From Thermoleophilia bacterium (GTDB lineage Bacteria > Actinomycetota > Thermoleophilia > RBG-16-64-13), in NCBI GenBank assembly GCA_027493445.1, contig JAOSKU010000001.1, positions 2,872,822-2,936,821 of the forward strand: a stretch of DNA of 64,000 nucleotides. Reading direction: 5' to 3'. Position 1 is the first letter of the stretch. The number at the start of each line of letters is the position of its first letter. Made by a program: the position numbers and the translations under genes. A model generated the notes under the pieces. It was not told where the DNA came from. It searched no databases and was given only the letters and a program-made list of their open reading frames with translations. Of the stretch, positions 26,033 through 33,263 are shown in pieces.

Positions 26033-26492
26033 CTCCGTCCGCGGCGACATCGCGATGATTCGACGCGGGCATTGCCCTGGCCTGGCCGGCAGTCCGCAGA
26101 CCTGGTTGAGCGCTCGTTCGAGTATGTCGATCCGGGGCCCCGTGCTGAGCTGTACACCAAGTGCACATGTGGTGTACAGCTCGCTAGAGCGCCGCGGAGC
26201 GACACTCGATGCTCGGTCTCGCTGCGCCGTGAGGGGAGCTCAATGCGGTTGTCCCCCTTGCCCTCAGACCGGAGCGACGGCCGGAATGACCCGCTCGCCT
26301 CCCCGGCCGCCTCGGTGCCGCTTGACCGTCAAGCCCCGCGCCTCGCTGGCGCACCTCGTTTCTGTCAGCTCTGGCGCAGCGCCCGAGTTTGGCCGTCGTA
26401 AGGCAGGTACCGGTCCGAGAACCATGGTAGTAGGAAGGCCTCTTGCAGAACGAATCAGTCGTCGCGCCCTGTTGGATCGGCGAGGAATCGAG
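26033..26492. other. 460-bp region without a supported gene
   Basis: Open frames here have arginine/proline-rich, non-protein-like composition. The one clear structure is a perfect 13-bp inverted repeat at 26147-26182, listed separately. Confidence 0.5.
26147..26182. repeat. Perfect 13-bp inverted repeat, possible operator or hairpin
   Basis: GAGCTGTACACCA and TGGTGTACAGCTC flank a 10-nt spacer that itself contains the palindrome GTGCAC. It lies 115 bases after the M23 peptidase gene and 310 bases from the HEPN remnant. There is no T-run. It may be a protein binding site or a bidirectional hairpin. Confidence 0.55.
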
Positions 26493-26718
26493 CTAGTCCA
26501 CAATGAGCCGTCCACCGGAGAGAGCAGATGCCAGGTCCGGCCGCAATGCTTCCAGTCTGTTGACAGCCTCGCCGATTATCAGGAACTCTCGTTCGACGGC
26601 CGACCGCAGGATCCGGTCGCCCTAGATAACCCTCGAGAGTCTGAGTCCCGATAATGTGCCGGATCGCGGTGCAGGCCTGGCCGATGTCTTCGAGGTAGGC
26701 CCGCGCGCTACGCGGCAT
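26493..26718 (-). pseudogene. HEPN-domain toxin (HepT-like), frameshifted and truncated
   Basis: The start MPRSARAYLEDIGQACTAI is a HEPN/DUF86 opening. After a one-base shift near the GGG at 26619 the other frame continues DRILRSAVEREFLIIGEAV and NRLEALRPDLASALSGGRL, as in HEPN toxins. It then stops at 26493-26495 before the catalytic Rx4-6H motif. Even with the shift repaired the RNase motif would be missing. It overlaps the nucleotidyltransferase gene by 11 bases, the order expected for an MNT/HEPN pair. Confidence 0.65.
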
Positions 26719-27016
26719 ACAGCACTCGCTTCGTGCGCTCGATCTCCCGAGCTATTACGGAGTTCTTGACTGCCCCGCTCACGACAAGATCAACGGCGGC
26801 CTCGAGTGCTCGCTCGAGCTCGTCGCGCAGAGCGAAGTAGGCCTCGACCCGCTCGTAAGGCTCCATGGGCACGAATTCCACCAGCAGATCAATGTCGCTC
26901 TCGCCTTCGCGAAAGTCGCCACCGGCGGCCGAGCCGAAGACCGCGAGCGTACTGACGCCGTGGCGTCGGGATATCTTGGCTATGTCGTCGAGCCTCTCCT
27001 CGAGCACGCTTGTCAT
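26708..27016 (-). CDS. MNT-type nucleotidyltransferase antitoxin
   Basis: The 102-residue protein has the minimal nucleotidyltransferase signature GSAAGGDFREGESDIDLLVEF split as GSAAGG and DIDLLVEF, that is GSx10DxD. MNT proteins AMPylate and silence HEPN toxins. The gene looks intact while its HEPN partner is broken, so it may persist without function or serve another HEPN protein elsewhere. Confidence 0.78.
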   Translation of the reverse strand: MTSVLEERLDDIAKISRRHGVSTLAVFGSAAGGDFREGESDIDLLVEFVPMEPYERVEAYFALRDELERALEAAVDLVVSGAVKNSVIAREIERTKRVLYAA

Positions 27017-27164
27017 GTCAGTCCTCCGCTCTGATCGTCAAGCCGCGCCCTCCCGCTGCCGATAGCTCCAGTGCGCTCCGCATCCCGGAGGCGCGCTGTG
27101 CCGCGCATTCACCTCGGGATGAGGCCCGTGTGATCTCATTCGACCCGTCGCCCCTGGAGGCACC

Positions 27165-28432
27165 ATGTATCAGCCGGATATCGGACAGCTGCTGCACAAG
27201 ATGATCGCGGCCGGAGGCTCCGACCTTCATCTCAAGGTGGGCAGCCCGCCCTGTATCCGCGTCAACGGCGATCTGGAGCGCGTAGAAGGCGCCCAGGTGC
27301 TGCGCCCCGACGACACCCAAGAGATGATCCTGGGCCTCATGAACACGGGCCAGCGCAAGGAGTTCGAAGAAGAGCATGAGTTCGACTTCGCCTACTCCAT
27401 CCCCGGCCTGTCGCGCTTCCGGGTGAACACGTTCTTCCAGCGGGGGAGCATCGGAGCCGTATTCCGGACCATCCCGATCACGATCCCCACAGCCGGCGAG
27501 CTAGGCCTGCCCCCCATCGTGCTCGAGCTGGCCATGCGCCCTCGGGGCCTCGTGCTGGTCACCGGTCCCACCGGCTCGGGCAAGTCGACCACGCTCGCCG
27601 CCATGGTCGACCACATCAACAAGAACAGAAAATGCCACATCATGACCATCGAGGACCCGATCGAGTTCCTCCACAGAGACCAGATGGCCATCGTCAACCA
27701 GCGCGAGATCGGCTCCGACACCCAGGGATTCACTCAGGCGCTCAGGCGAGTGCTACGCCAGGATCCGGACGTCATCCTGGTGGGCGAGCTACGCGACCTC
27801 GAGACCATCTCCGCTGCCTGTACGGCGGCCGAGACCGGCCACCTGGTCTTCGGCACGCTGCACACCACCTCGGCGCCTTCCACCATCGACCGCATGATCG
27901 ACGTCTTCCCCCCACCAGCAGGAGCAGATCCGCATGCAGCTCTCTATCACTCTGCAAGGGGTGATCTCGCAAACGTTGCTGCCCAAGACGACGGGGGGCG
28001 GGTGGCGGCCCATGAGGTCATGGTGTGCCTGGTCTCCATCGCCAACCTCATCCGCGAGGCCAAGACCCACCAGATGGTCAACATCATCCAATCGGGCAGC
28101 CGCTACGGCATGCACACCCTCGACCAGCACCTGGCCGAGCTCGTGCGCGACGGCCTGGTCACCTACGAGGAGGCGGAGGCCAAGGCCCAGGATGTGGTGG
28201 GGCTGGAGGCTCAGTGCGGTCAGTTCAAGGGCAAGCGCCCGCTCCCCCGGACACAGCCGGCGCAGGGGCAAGCCGGGCTACGGCCCGGGGTCCTCCGGGC
28301 GGTCAGCGGCCGGTCGCGGGCACACAGGGCCCCGGGCCCGGTCCGCGCCCTCCGGTCCAGCCCGGTCGGGCGCCCGCCGCAGGGCCGACGGGATCTCCGC
28401 CGCCCGCCCCGGGAGCTGGAAGACAAATGTAA
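27165..28432 (+). CDS. pilT: PilT-type pilus retraction ATPase with Pro/Gly-rich tail, frameshifted as sequenced
   Basis: The first 250 residues are a clear PilT: GGSDLHLKVGSPPCIRVNGD, Walker A GPTGSGKSTTLAAMVD, the Asp box IMTIEDPIEF, Walker B RQDPDVILVGELRDLETI and FGTLHTTSAPSTIDR. The continuation QLSITLQGVISQTLLPK is in the next frame (two bases missing from the C run near 27907-27912). A G-run shift near 27995 restores VAAHEVMVC. A further shift near 28235 gives an Ala/Pro/Gly tail ending at 28432, before the convergent PIN gene. It powers type IV pilus retraction; pilB lies 10 kb away. Confidence 0.82.
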
Positions 28433-28443
28433 ACTGCTGGTTG

Positions 28444-28923
28444 TCATGTCGGTGCTCCCCCGAGGGTCACCAACTCGAGACCGTCGAAGCGACCGAGATG
28501 CCGCGTGTCGAACGTGGCGAACGACCCGACGGCATGCCTCCGGGCCCAAGCTACGGTGTAGGCGTCGATGAAGTCGACGTTCTTGCCCACATAGTCGAAC
28601 AAGGCCTCCACCGCCAGGTCCAGGGCGGGGAGGTCCAGGCCCTCCATCGTGGCAACCGCCAAAGCCCGTCGCTGCACCTCGTTTTTCGGGAGTCGGTAGT
28701 AGGACTCCATGACCCACACCAGCTCCGCGAGCACCATGGTGTTGGTGACCAGCTGCACGTTGCCGTTAGCCGCTCGCCGGAAGAGCTGTTCCGCTTCCGT
28801 TGCTTGGTCTGGCACGTCGTTGGTGAGAAAGCGAAGAAAGACGTTCGCGTCTACGAAGACCGCTCCGGAGACGGCGATGCTTCCTCGAAACTCGAAGATG
28901 GACGGACCCGTGGGTCGCACCAT
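28444..28923 (-). CDS. PIN-domain ribonuclease toxin
   Basis: The protein carries the four acidic residues of a PIN active site in FVDANVFLRFL, LAELVWVMESYY, DFIDAYTVAWARR and SFATFDTRHLGRF. It would cleave RNA. I choose the ATG at 28923 (a GTG follows at 28920); the family start may be a little later, since the first strand begins at about residue 22. No antitoxin gene lies directly upstream; mazEF follows on the same strand only 61 bases away. It may be an orphan toxin or share control with mazEF. Confidence 0.78.
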   Translation of the reverse strand: MVRPTGPSIFEFRGSIAVSGAVFVDANVFLRFLTNDVPDQATEAEQLFRRAANGNVQLVTNTMVLAELVWVMESYYRLPKNEVQRRALAVATMEGLDLPALDLAVEALFDYVGKNVDFIDAYTVAWARRHAVGSFATFDTRHLGRFDGLELVTLGGAPT

Positions 28924-28984
28924 CTCCGCGGGGTGTCTCGCGGGTGTCCAACCAGATGACCCCCGTTCATGGTTGGCATCCCGG

Positions 28985-29320
28985 TTACGGCGCCACCAGC
29001 CTCTCCAGTCTCTGCAGCACGGCCGTTGTGCTCTCTGAGGGTACCGTGCAGAGAAACTCCGCTCCACGCGCCCTCCAGTCGAGGCTCTTCGCCTGATCCG
29101 ACAGGAGGACGCCCTGCACAGGAAGCCCATCGGGAACCGGAACCTCGAACGGATAGCCCTTCACCTGACTTGTGATAGGGCACAGGATGGCGAGACCGAC
29201 CTTGCCGTTATAGGAGCCGGGCGAGAGAACCAATGCGGGTCTGCGGCCCGACTGCTCGTGTTTTGCGCTCGGATTCATGGTGATCCAGACGACGTCGCCA
29301 CGTTCCGGAGTCCAAGGCAT
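28985..29320 (-). CDS. mazF: MazF/PemK-type mRNA interferase
   Basis: The 111-residue product has the MazF fold markers RGDVVWITMNPSAKHEQSG, RRPALVLSPGSYN, LAILCPITSQVKGYPFEV and LLSDQAKSLDWRAR. It cleaves single-stranded mRNA at short motifs. It starts three bases after the mazE stop codon in the same operon. Confidence 0.92.
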   Translation of the reverse strand: MPWTPERGDVVWITMNPSAKHEQSGRRPALVLSPGSYNGKVGLAILCPITSQVKGYPFEVPVPDGLPVQGVLLSDQAKSLDWRARGAEFLCTVPSESTTAVLQRLERLVAP

Positions 29321-29323
29321 GCT

Positions 29324-29566
29324 CTACCAGGCCTCCGAGCCCTGGGCCGGACCGGTGTCGATCTCATGATGCAGATTAGAATCGGTGACGCCGTCGAGTA
29401 GCTCATCGAGGCTGGGAGCCCCAGTGGATGAAGGCTCCAGGAGAAGGCCGCCTTTTGCGAGACTCATCTCGACCGGAGAGTCGTCCTTCAGACCAACCTC
29501 CTCTGCGAACGTCTTGGGAATTCTTACAGCGAGGCTGTTGCCCCACCGCTGAACCTTCGTCTTCAT
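29324..29566 (-). CDS. mazE: MazE-type antitoxin (AbrB fold)
   Basis: The protein begins MKTKVQRWGNSLAVRIPK, the swapped-hairpin DNA-binding start of MazE. It continues FAEEVGLKDDSPVEMSL, with an acidic, flexible C-terminus that would wrap MazF. The ATG at 29566 is chosen over 29581 because GGAGG lies just upstream of it. Confidence 0.92.
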   Translation of the reverse strand: MKTKVQRWGNSLAVRIPKTFAEEVGLKDDSPVEMSLAKGGLLLEPSSTGAPSLDELLDGVTDSNLHHEIDTGPAQGSEAW

Positions 29567-29690
29567 GCCTGCCTCCTGCACGCGTATCTACAATGAGGCT
29601 ACTACACGATTCGACCGTCGCAATCCCAGAGTACGTTGGTACGGTGTTGTCCAACGCTTGGCGCGGATGCAGCCACGTGAAGCTTACCCG

Positions 29691-30185
29691 TCAGATTGGC
29701 AGGAGCTGCGGCAAGACTTGCTCGGTTCGCCTGAGTAGTACTGCTTGATCGACGCCGATCACGTGCAGCATGCGCGGCACGGTTCCCTCGTGCGCCTTGA
29801 GCGCAGCAAGCAATAGGTGCGGAGCCTCGATGCGGCTGTCCGCTCGTGATGCGGCCAGTTCCTTCCCGCGCATCATCACGAGCTTTGCGCTGGTCCCCCA
29901 GACCGGGGTCTTCTGCGGAGCATCACTGTACTCCAGCTCGCCGAGATATTCGACCTTGACGCCTGCAGCGCTCAGACTTTGCTGAAACTCTGCAGCAAGG
30001 GCGTTTACAAGGGCGTCGTGATCGAGTCCGAACTCCAGCAGCACCTCTTTGCCCACATTGGCATCCTGGCTCGAGATTGCCAGCAGGATGTGCTCCGCTT
30101 CGAGCGTAGGCGAATGCAGGTCGCGAGCCTCGTGCCGCGCCCGCTCGACAATGGAGCGGACTTGTCTCCCCAGTCTCACCATCAT
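29691..30185 (-). CDS. Stand-alone double Clp N-domain protein
   Basis: The 164 residues contain two Clp-N repeats (VERARHEARDLHSPTLEAEH then ILLAISSQDANVGKEVLLE; and MMRGKELAASRADSRIEAPH then LLLAALKAHEGTVPRML), as at the front of ClpC, but there is no ATPase domain. Clp-N domains bind adaptors and substrates. The GTG- or ATG-type start at 30185 overlaps the stop codon of the HTH gene upstream, so the two are one operon. It may be an adaptor, decoy or sensor for Clp proteolysis. Confidence 0.82.
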   Translation of the reverse strand: MMVRLGRQVRSIVERARHEARDLHSPTLEAEHILLAISSQDANVGKEVLLEFGLDHDALVNALAAEFQQSLSAAGVKVEYLGELEYSDAPQKTPVWGTSAKLVMMRGKELAASRADSRIEAPHLLLAALKAHEGTVPRMLHVIGVDQAVLLRRTEQVLPQLLPI

Positions 30186-30409
30186 CGTCTCCTTGATGTT
30201 ATGCCGGCGGCAGCGAGCCTCTTGGCGTGTTTCTTATGGACCGCCTGCCGGGTCACGCCGAGCGCCTCGGCAACCCGTGCGAGACTCCATCCTTCCCGTA
30301 CGGCCCGCTTTACCTGCGAGGCCTCCAGGCGGTCAGCGAGGCGGCGCAGCGCCACGACAGCGGCCAGGCCGTCACCAGGAGTCCTCGGGATTGGGAGATC
30401 GTCCTTCAT
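30182..30409 (-). CDS. Small helix-turn-helix regulator coupled to the Clp N-domain protein
   Basis: The 75-residue protein has one helix-turn-helix (REGWSLARVAEALGVTRQAV) and a basic tail. The ATG at 30409 lies immediately after a consensus promoter with two palindromes, so the gene is probably autorepressed and its mRNA leaderless. Partner is the Clp N-domain protein encoded just downstream. HTH/Clp-N pairs occur in actinobacteria as an uncharacterised gene couple. Confidence 0.78.
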   Translation of the reverse strand: MKDDLPIPRTPGDGLAAVVALRRLADRLEASQVKRAVREGWSLARVAEALGVTRQAVHKKHAKRLAAAGITSRRR

Positions 30410-30412
30410 GCT

Positions 30413-30456
30413 GTCAACTATAGTTGACGCGGCAAGGAATGTCAACTCAAGTTGTC
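30413..30456 (-). promoter_or_regulatory. Promoter with twin operators for the HTH-ClpN operon
   Basis: On the reverse strand TTGACA (30445-30440), a 17-base spacer and TATAGT (30422-30417) form a near-consensus promoter; the start codon begins 7 bases after the -10 box. Palindrome GTCAACTATAGTTGAC (30413-30428) covers the -10 box, and GTCAACTCAAGTTGTC (30441-30456) covers the -35 box, 28 bases centre to centre. A repressor bound to either would block transcription. Confidence 0.75.
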
Positions 30457-30488
30457 AGCTGGTAGCAGCGCAAGCGCCGTTTCTATCT

Positions 30489-30517
30489 TGATCTCGCAGA
30501 GACAGTACCATATACTA
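30489..30517 (+). promoter_or_regulatory. hicA promoter giving a leaderless mRNA
   Basis: TTGATC (30489-30494), a 17-base spacer and TATACT (30512-30517) are followed by the hicA ATG only 6 bases later, with no Shine-Dalgarno sequence. The direct repeat AGTACCAT at 30505-30512 and 30518-30525 brackets the -10 box and is a candidate HicB operator. Confidence 0.65.
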
Positions 30518-30522
30518 GTACC

Positions 30523-30765
30523 ATGGCAAGGGACAAGGCAACGCTCGACCAGAGTCGGCGCCTGAACGGCGGCCTCCATTGGGTGGAGGTTGAAGCGTTC
30601 CTCAAGAGTCTCGGGGCCGAAGTCTACGAAGGTGCGGGGTCAACGGTGACGTTCGTTCTGGAAGACCGGAAACTAACAGTGGACCGTCCCCACTCTCGGA
30701 AGGAATGCGGCAAGGGACTAGTCAAGCGAGTCCGAAGTTACCTCGAAGACCTGGGGTACCTTTGA
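30523..30765 (+). CDS. hicA: HicA-type toxin
   Basis: The 80-residue double-stranded-RNA-binding-like protein has the HicA pattern VEAFLKSLGAEVYEGAG ... LTVDRPHSRKECGKGLVKRV ... YLEDLGYL, with the catalytic histidine in DRPH. It cleaves mRNA independently of translation. It is longer than the usual 60 residues by an N-terminal extension. hicB follows 25 bases downstream. Confidence 0.88.
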   Translation: MARDKATLDQSRRLNGGLHWVEVEAFLKSLGAEVYEGAGSTVTFVLEDRKLTVDRPHSRKECGKGLVKRVRSYLEDLGYL

Positions 30766-30790
30766 GCATAATCGACAGAGGTGAGCTATC

Positions 30791-31219
30791 ATGATCGAGT
30801 ACAAGGGTTACACGGGAGTTTTCGAGTTCGACCCGGAGCTCCTGCTGTTTTCTGGGCATGTCGTCGACCTTCGGGATGAGATCTACTTCGAGGGAGATTC
30901 TGTCGAAGAGCTCCAGGCTTCGATGCGGCGGGCGGTGGACCACTACCTCGAGGTCTGCCGGATTCGTGGAGATGAGCCGGAGCGGCCGTTCTCAGGCAGG
31001 CTGAATCTGCGACTCGACTCGGAGCTCCACCGAGCAGCGGCGGTTGCCGCCGCGTCAGAGGGAGAGAGCCTCAACACTTGGCTCATACGAGTCGTGCAGG
31101 CCGCAACCCGCACGGAAACGAAGACGGCTCCCCCTCGGCCGACCGCGAAGCGTGCTCAGGCTGGGTCCCGAACGAAGAAGTCACCGCAACCCAAGACCCG
31201 AGCCTCAAAGGCTCGTTGA
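30791..31219 (+). CDS. hicB: HicB-type antitoxin with ribbon-helix-helix and basic tail
   Basis: The degraded RNase-H-like HicB domain is seen in MIEYKGYTGVFEFDPELLLF and GHVVDLRDEIYFEGDSVEEL. It is followed by a ribbon-helix-helix (LNLRLDSELHRAAAVAAASE, LNTWLIRVVQAAT) for DNA binding. The last 35 residues are Lys/Arg/Pro-rich. It neutralises HicA and represses the operon. Confidence 0.9.
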   Translation: MIEYKGYTGVFEFDPELLLFSGHVVDLRDEIYFEGDSVEELQASMRRAVDHYLEVCRIRGDEPERPFSGRLNLRLDSELHRAAAVAAASEGESLNTWLIRVVQAATRTETKTAPPRPTAKRAQAGSRTKKSPQPKTRASKAR

Positions 31220-31241
31220 CTCGCACCTTGAGTGTCCCGAC

Positions 31242-31670
31242 CTACGGCACCAGCAGCACCGGCACATCCACGCTGTGCACCACGCGATCGCTGACGCTGC
31301 CCAGCAAAAGACCGCGCAGTCCTCCCAGGCCCCGCCGGCCCATGACGACCAGGTCCGCCCGGCTCACGACGACCTGGTCGGCGATGACCTCGGCGGCCGG
31401 ACCCACCTCGATCTTGACCTCAGCACCCACACCGGCCTGCTGGAACACCTCGATTGCCGCGGCTAGGGCCTCCCGTCCGGTCTGCTCGACGTACTCCTCC
31501 ACGACGTTCTGGCCGATCCCGGCGACCATGATCAGGGCCTGAGGAACCGAGACCGCCGTCAGGAGCACCACCTGGGCGCCGGAATCCCGGGCCATTTCCG
31601 CCCCGATTCGGGAGGCCTTCAGGGCGTGCTCGGAGCCGTCGGTGGGGACCAGGATGCGCTGGAACGCCAT
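31242..31670 (-). CDS. Universal stress protein (UspA family)
   Basis: The 142-residue protein has the ATP-binding Usp signature: ILVPTDGSEHALKAS at the front and VMGRRGLGGLRGLLLGSVSD plus VPVLLV at the end. The start is the ATG at 31670; the longer frame would extend into the tRNA-Ala gene. It converges on hicB with 22 bases between. Confidence 0.92.
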   Translation of the reverse strand: MAFQRILVPTDGSEHALKASRIGAEMARDSGAQVVLLTAVSVPQALIMVAGIGQNVVEEYVEQTGREALAAAIEVFQQAGVGAEVKIEVGPAAEVIADQVVVSRADLVVMGRRGLGGLRGLLLGSVSDRVVHSVDVPVLLVP

Positions 31671-31711
31671 GATGACCTCGATGTGTCGCGGTGTGCGGCG
31701 AGCGAAGGAGG

Positions 31712-31784
31712 TGGAGGATACCGGGGTCGAACCGGCGACCTCCGCCTTGCAAAGGCGGCGCTCTCCCAACTGAGCTAATCCCCC
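31712..31784 (-). tRNA. tRNA-Ala (TGC)
   Basis: The reverse strand forms a full cloverleaf: acceptor GGGGGAT/ATCCTCC, D-loop TAGCTCAGTTGGGAGAGC, anticodon stem CGCCT-TTGCAAG-type loop with anticodon TGC, and T-loop GGTTCGACCCC. CCA is not encoded. It follows tRNA-Ile directly on the same strand. Confidence 0.93.
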
Positions 31785-31791
31785 AGGGAGG

Positions 31792-31865
31792 TGGGCCTGC
31801 GTGGAGTCGAACCACGGACCTCATCCTTATCAGGGATGCGCTCTAACCAACTGAGCTACAGGCCC
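31792..31865 (-). tRNA. tRNA-Ile (GAT)
   Basis: The cloverleaf has acceptor GGGCCTG/CAGGCCC, D-loop TAGCTCAGTTGGTTAGAGC, anticodon loop CTGATAA with anticodon GAT, and T-loop GGTTCGACTCC. The Ile-Ala pair lies downstream of gyrA on the same strand, as in Mycobacterium, but no rRNA genes are present here. Confidence 0.94.
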
Positions 31866-31997
31866 ACGAGGCTGTGATAGTTTACAGCCATTCCGGGGCA
31901 TGTCAAGCGGGGCTGGCGGGCCACGCAGGGGTGGCCGGCGATGCGTACTTACGGTAATCTCTTTGCAGACACGACCCTCTGCAGCGGTAGGTCTGTG

Positions 31998-32486
31998 ATG
32001 ATGGAAGGCTTTGAAAAGATGGTGGTCTACGGCGTCAGCTTCGACGTGGCCAGCAAGCAGCCCATCGTCCTGTTGAAGGCGGAGCAGACCAACCGGTTCC
32101 TGCCCATCTGGATCGGTCATCCGGAGGCGGCGGCGATCCTCATGAAGCTGCAGGACACCGACCTCCCCCGTCCCATGACCCACGACCTCTTCACGAACGT
32201 GCTCGGCTCGCTGGCGGCGAACCTGGAGAGGGTGCTGGTGACCGAGCTGCGCGACAACACGTTCTACGCGGTGCTCCGTCTGAAGTCGCACGGGGAGCAG
32301 ATCGACGTAGACTCCCGGCCATCCGATGCCATAGCCCTGGCGGTCAGGACCGACGCACCCATCTTCGCGTCACGCGAGCTCCTCGACACGAATGGCATCG
32401 AGTTCGAGCAGGAGGTCGAGGACCCCGAGGAGATCGTGGCCGAGTTCCGCGAGTTCCTGAACGACGTCTCCCCTGAAGACTTTTAG
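31998..32486 (+). CDS. Bifunctional nuclease family protein (DUF151)
   Basis: The protein shows the BFN domain: VYGVSFDVASKQPIVLLKAE, LPIWIGHPEAAAI, RPMTHDLFTNVLGSL, then FYAVLRL and DSRPSDAIALAVRTDAPIF. Members have DNase/RNase activity in vitro and occur in actinobacteria and other phyla. A C-terminal acidic UVR-like helix (EDPEEIVAEFREFLNDV) is typical. I choose the ATG at 31998; an ATG at 31941 lies in a less plausible leader. Confidence 0.87.
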   Translation: MMEGFEKMVVYGVSFDVASKQPIVLLKAEQTNRFLPIWIGHPEAAAILMKLQDTDLPRPMTHDLFTNVLGSLAANLERVLVTELRDNTFYAVLRLKSHGEQIDVDSRPSDAIALAVRTDAPIFASRELLDTNGIEFEQEVEDPEEIVAEFREFLNDVSPEDF

Positions 32487-32704
32487 CAGGCTGTTGAAGA
32501 ATGACGCTTCGCCGCCAGGGCGCGATGGGCGAGTGCGAGACCAGAGCTCGTTGCACAATGACGCTTCGCGGTCAGGCCGCGATGGGCGCGGGCGAGGCAA
32601 GGACGCAGGGAGCGCTCGTAGCAGCGCTACGGGCGCGACCGAGGACGCCGCATCGCGCCGTCCAGTGCGTTCTGGTGGCCAAGGCTTCGATCTTCAACAG
32701 CCTC
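32487..32704. mobile_element. MITE-like element (about 218 bp)
   Basis: The ends AGGCTGTTGAAGA (32488-32500) and its exact inverse (32691-32703) enclose a non-coding 190-bp core. The core starts with a 40-base unit at 32500-32539 that is repeated imperfectly at 32557-32596. The left end with the preceding C (CAGGCTGTTGAAGAA) resembles the terminus of the IS element in pilB (CAGGCTGCTGAAAAA), so that transposase could have moved it. Flanks TTAG and CTAG may be a worn target duplication. Confidence 0.65.
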
Positions 32705-32778
32705 CTAGGTGCTTCTGCGGCTGGGGACGCAACCGGTGATCGCCGCGGGCGACCAGGACGGCCGAGACGGCACAACGG

Positions 32779-33078
32779 CTACTTGGCGACCGTGTCCTGA
32801 CGCGCGGCGATCTCCCGCTTGACGACGTCGAGCACGGCCGCGAAGACCTCGCGCACGCCGTCGTTGCTGATGGGGCCCCGGTTCAGACGGGCCAGGTACG
32901 TGAAGAGCCAGTCTTCCCGCTCCGGGTCGACAAAGTCGATGCCCCTGCTCTCCTTGTACTCTTTGAGCTTCTCGACGAGCTTGATGCGCTTGTTCAAAGC
33001 CTCGAGGATCTTCAGGTCGTTGTCCGAGATCTGCTCTCTGTACTGCACGATCACCGGATCGGTGGCAATCTGGCCCAC
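32779..33078 (-). CDS. Chorismate mutase type II domain protein (AroQ fold)
   Basis: The 99-residue all-helical protein has the AroQ pattern YREQISDNDLKILEALNKRI, KLVEKLKEYKESRG, DPEREDWLFTYLARLNRGP and REVFAAVLDVVKRE. This would convert chorismate to prephenate for Phe/Tyr synthesis. A GTG start at 33078 follows AAGGAGGG. It is monofunctional and not next to other aromatic pathway genes. The charged active-site residues are mostly in place, but activity is inferred. Confidence 0.85.
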   Translation of the reverse strand: MGQIATDPVIVQYREQISDNDLKILEALNKRIKLVEKLKEYKESRGIDFVDPEREDWLFTYLARLNRGPISNDGVREVFAAVLDVVKREIAARQDTVAK

Positions 33079-33263
33079 GGGTCCCTCCTTGCGCGGCGGC
33101 GCGACGTGACGTTCTTGAGCGTCATGACGTTCTCGAGCGCTATAAGGTACCGCACCCGACCATCAAAGCTCAAGGAGCCGCCGGCGCCCGTGCTATAGTT
33201 GTGGCCGCAGCCGCCGTCGGCCTCGCTGTCGCGTCACATACCCACTGGGGAGGACCTGACTCC

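Noticed and set aside
26055..26654. 199-codon open frame after the M23 peptidase gene
   Set aside because: Composition is low-quality (Arg/Pro/Ser), it overlaps the HEPN remnant on the other strand, and it shows no motif.
31700..31870. Part of an rRNA operon, because tRNA-Ile and tRNA-Ala are paired
   Set aside because: No 16S, 23S or 5S sequence lies on either side; the pair follows the gyrase cluster as in other actinobacteria.
32500..32596. CRISPR-like repeat pair
   Set aside because: Only two imperfect 40-base units with a 17-base gap, inside a MITE-like element, and no cas genes; no CRISPR array was seen in the window.
32494..32800. Short open frames in the MITE-like element
   Set aside because: They lie in inverted and direct repeats and have repeat-derived composition.
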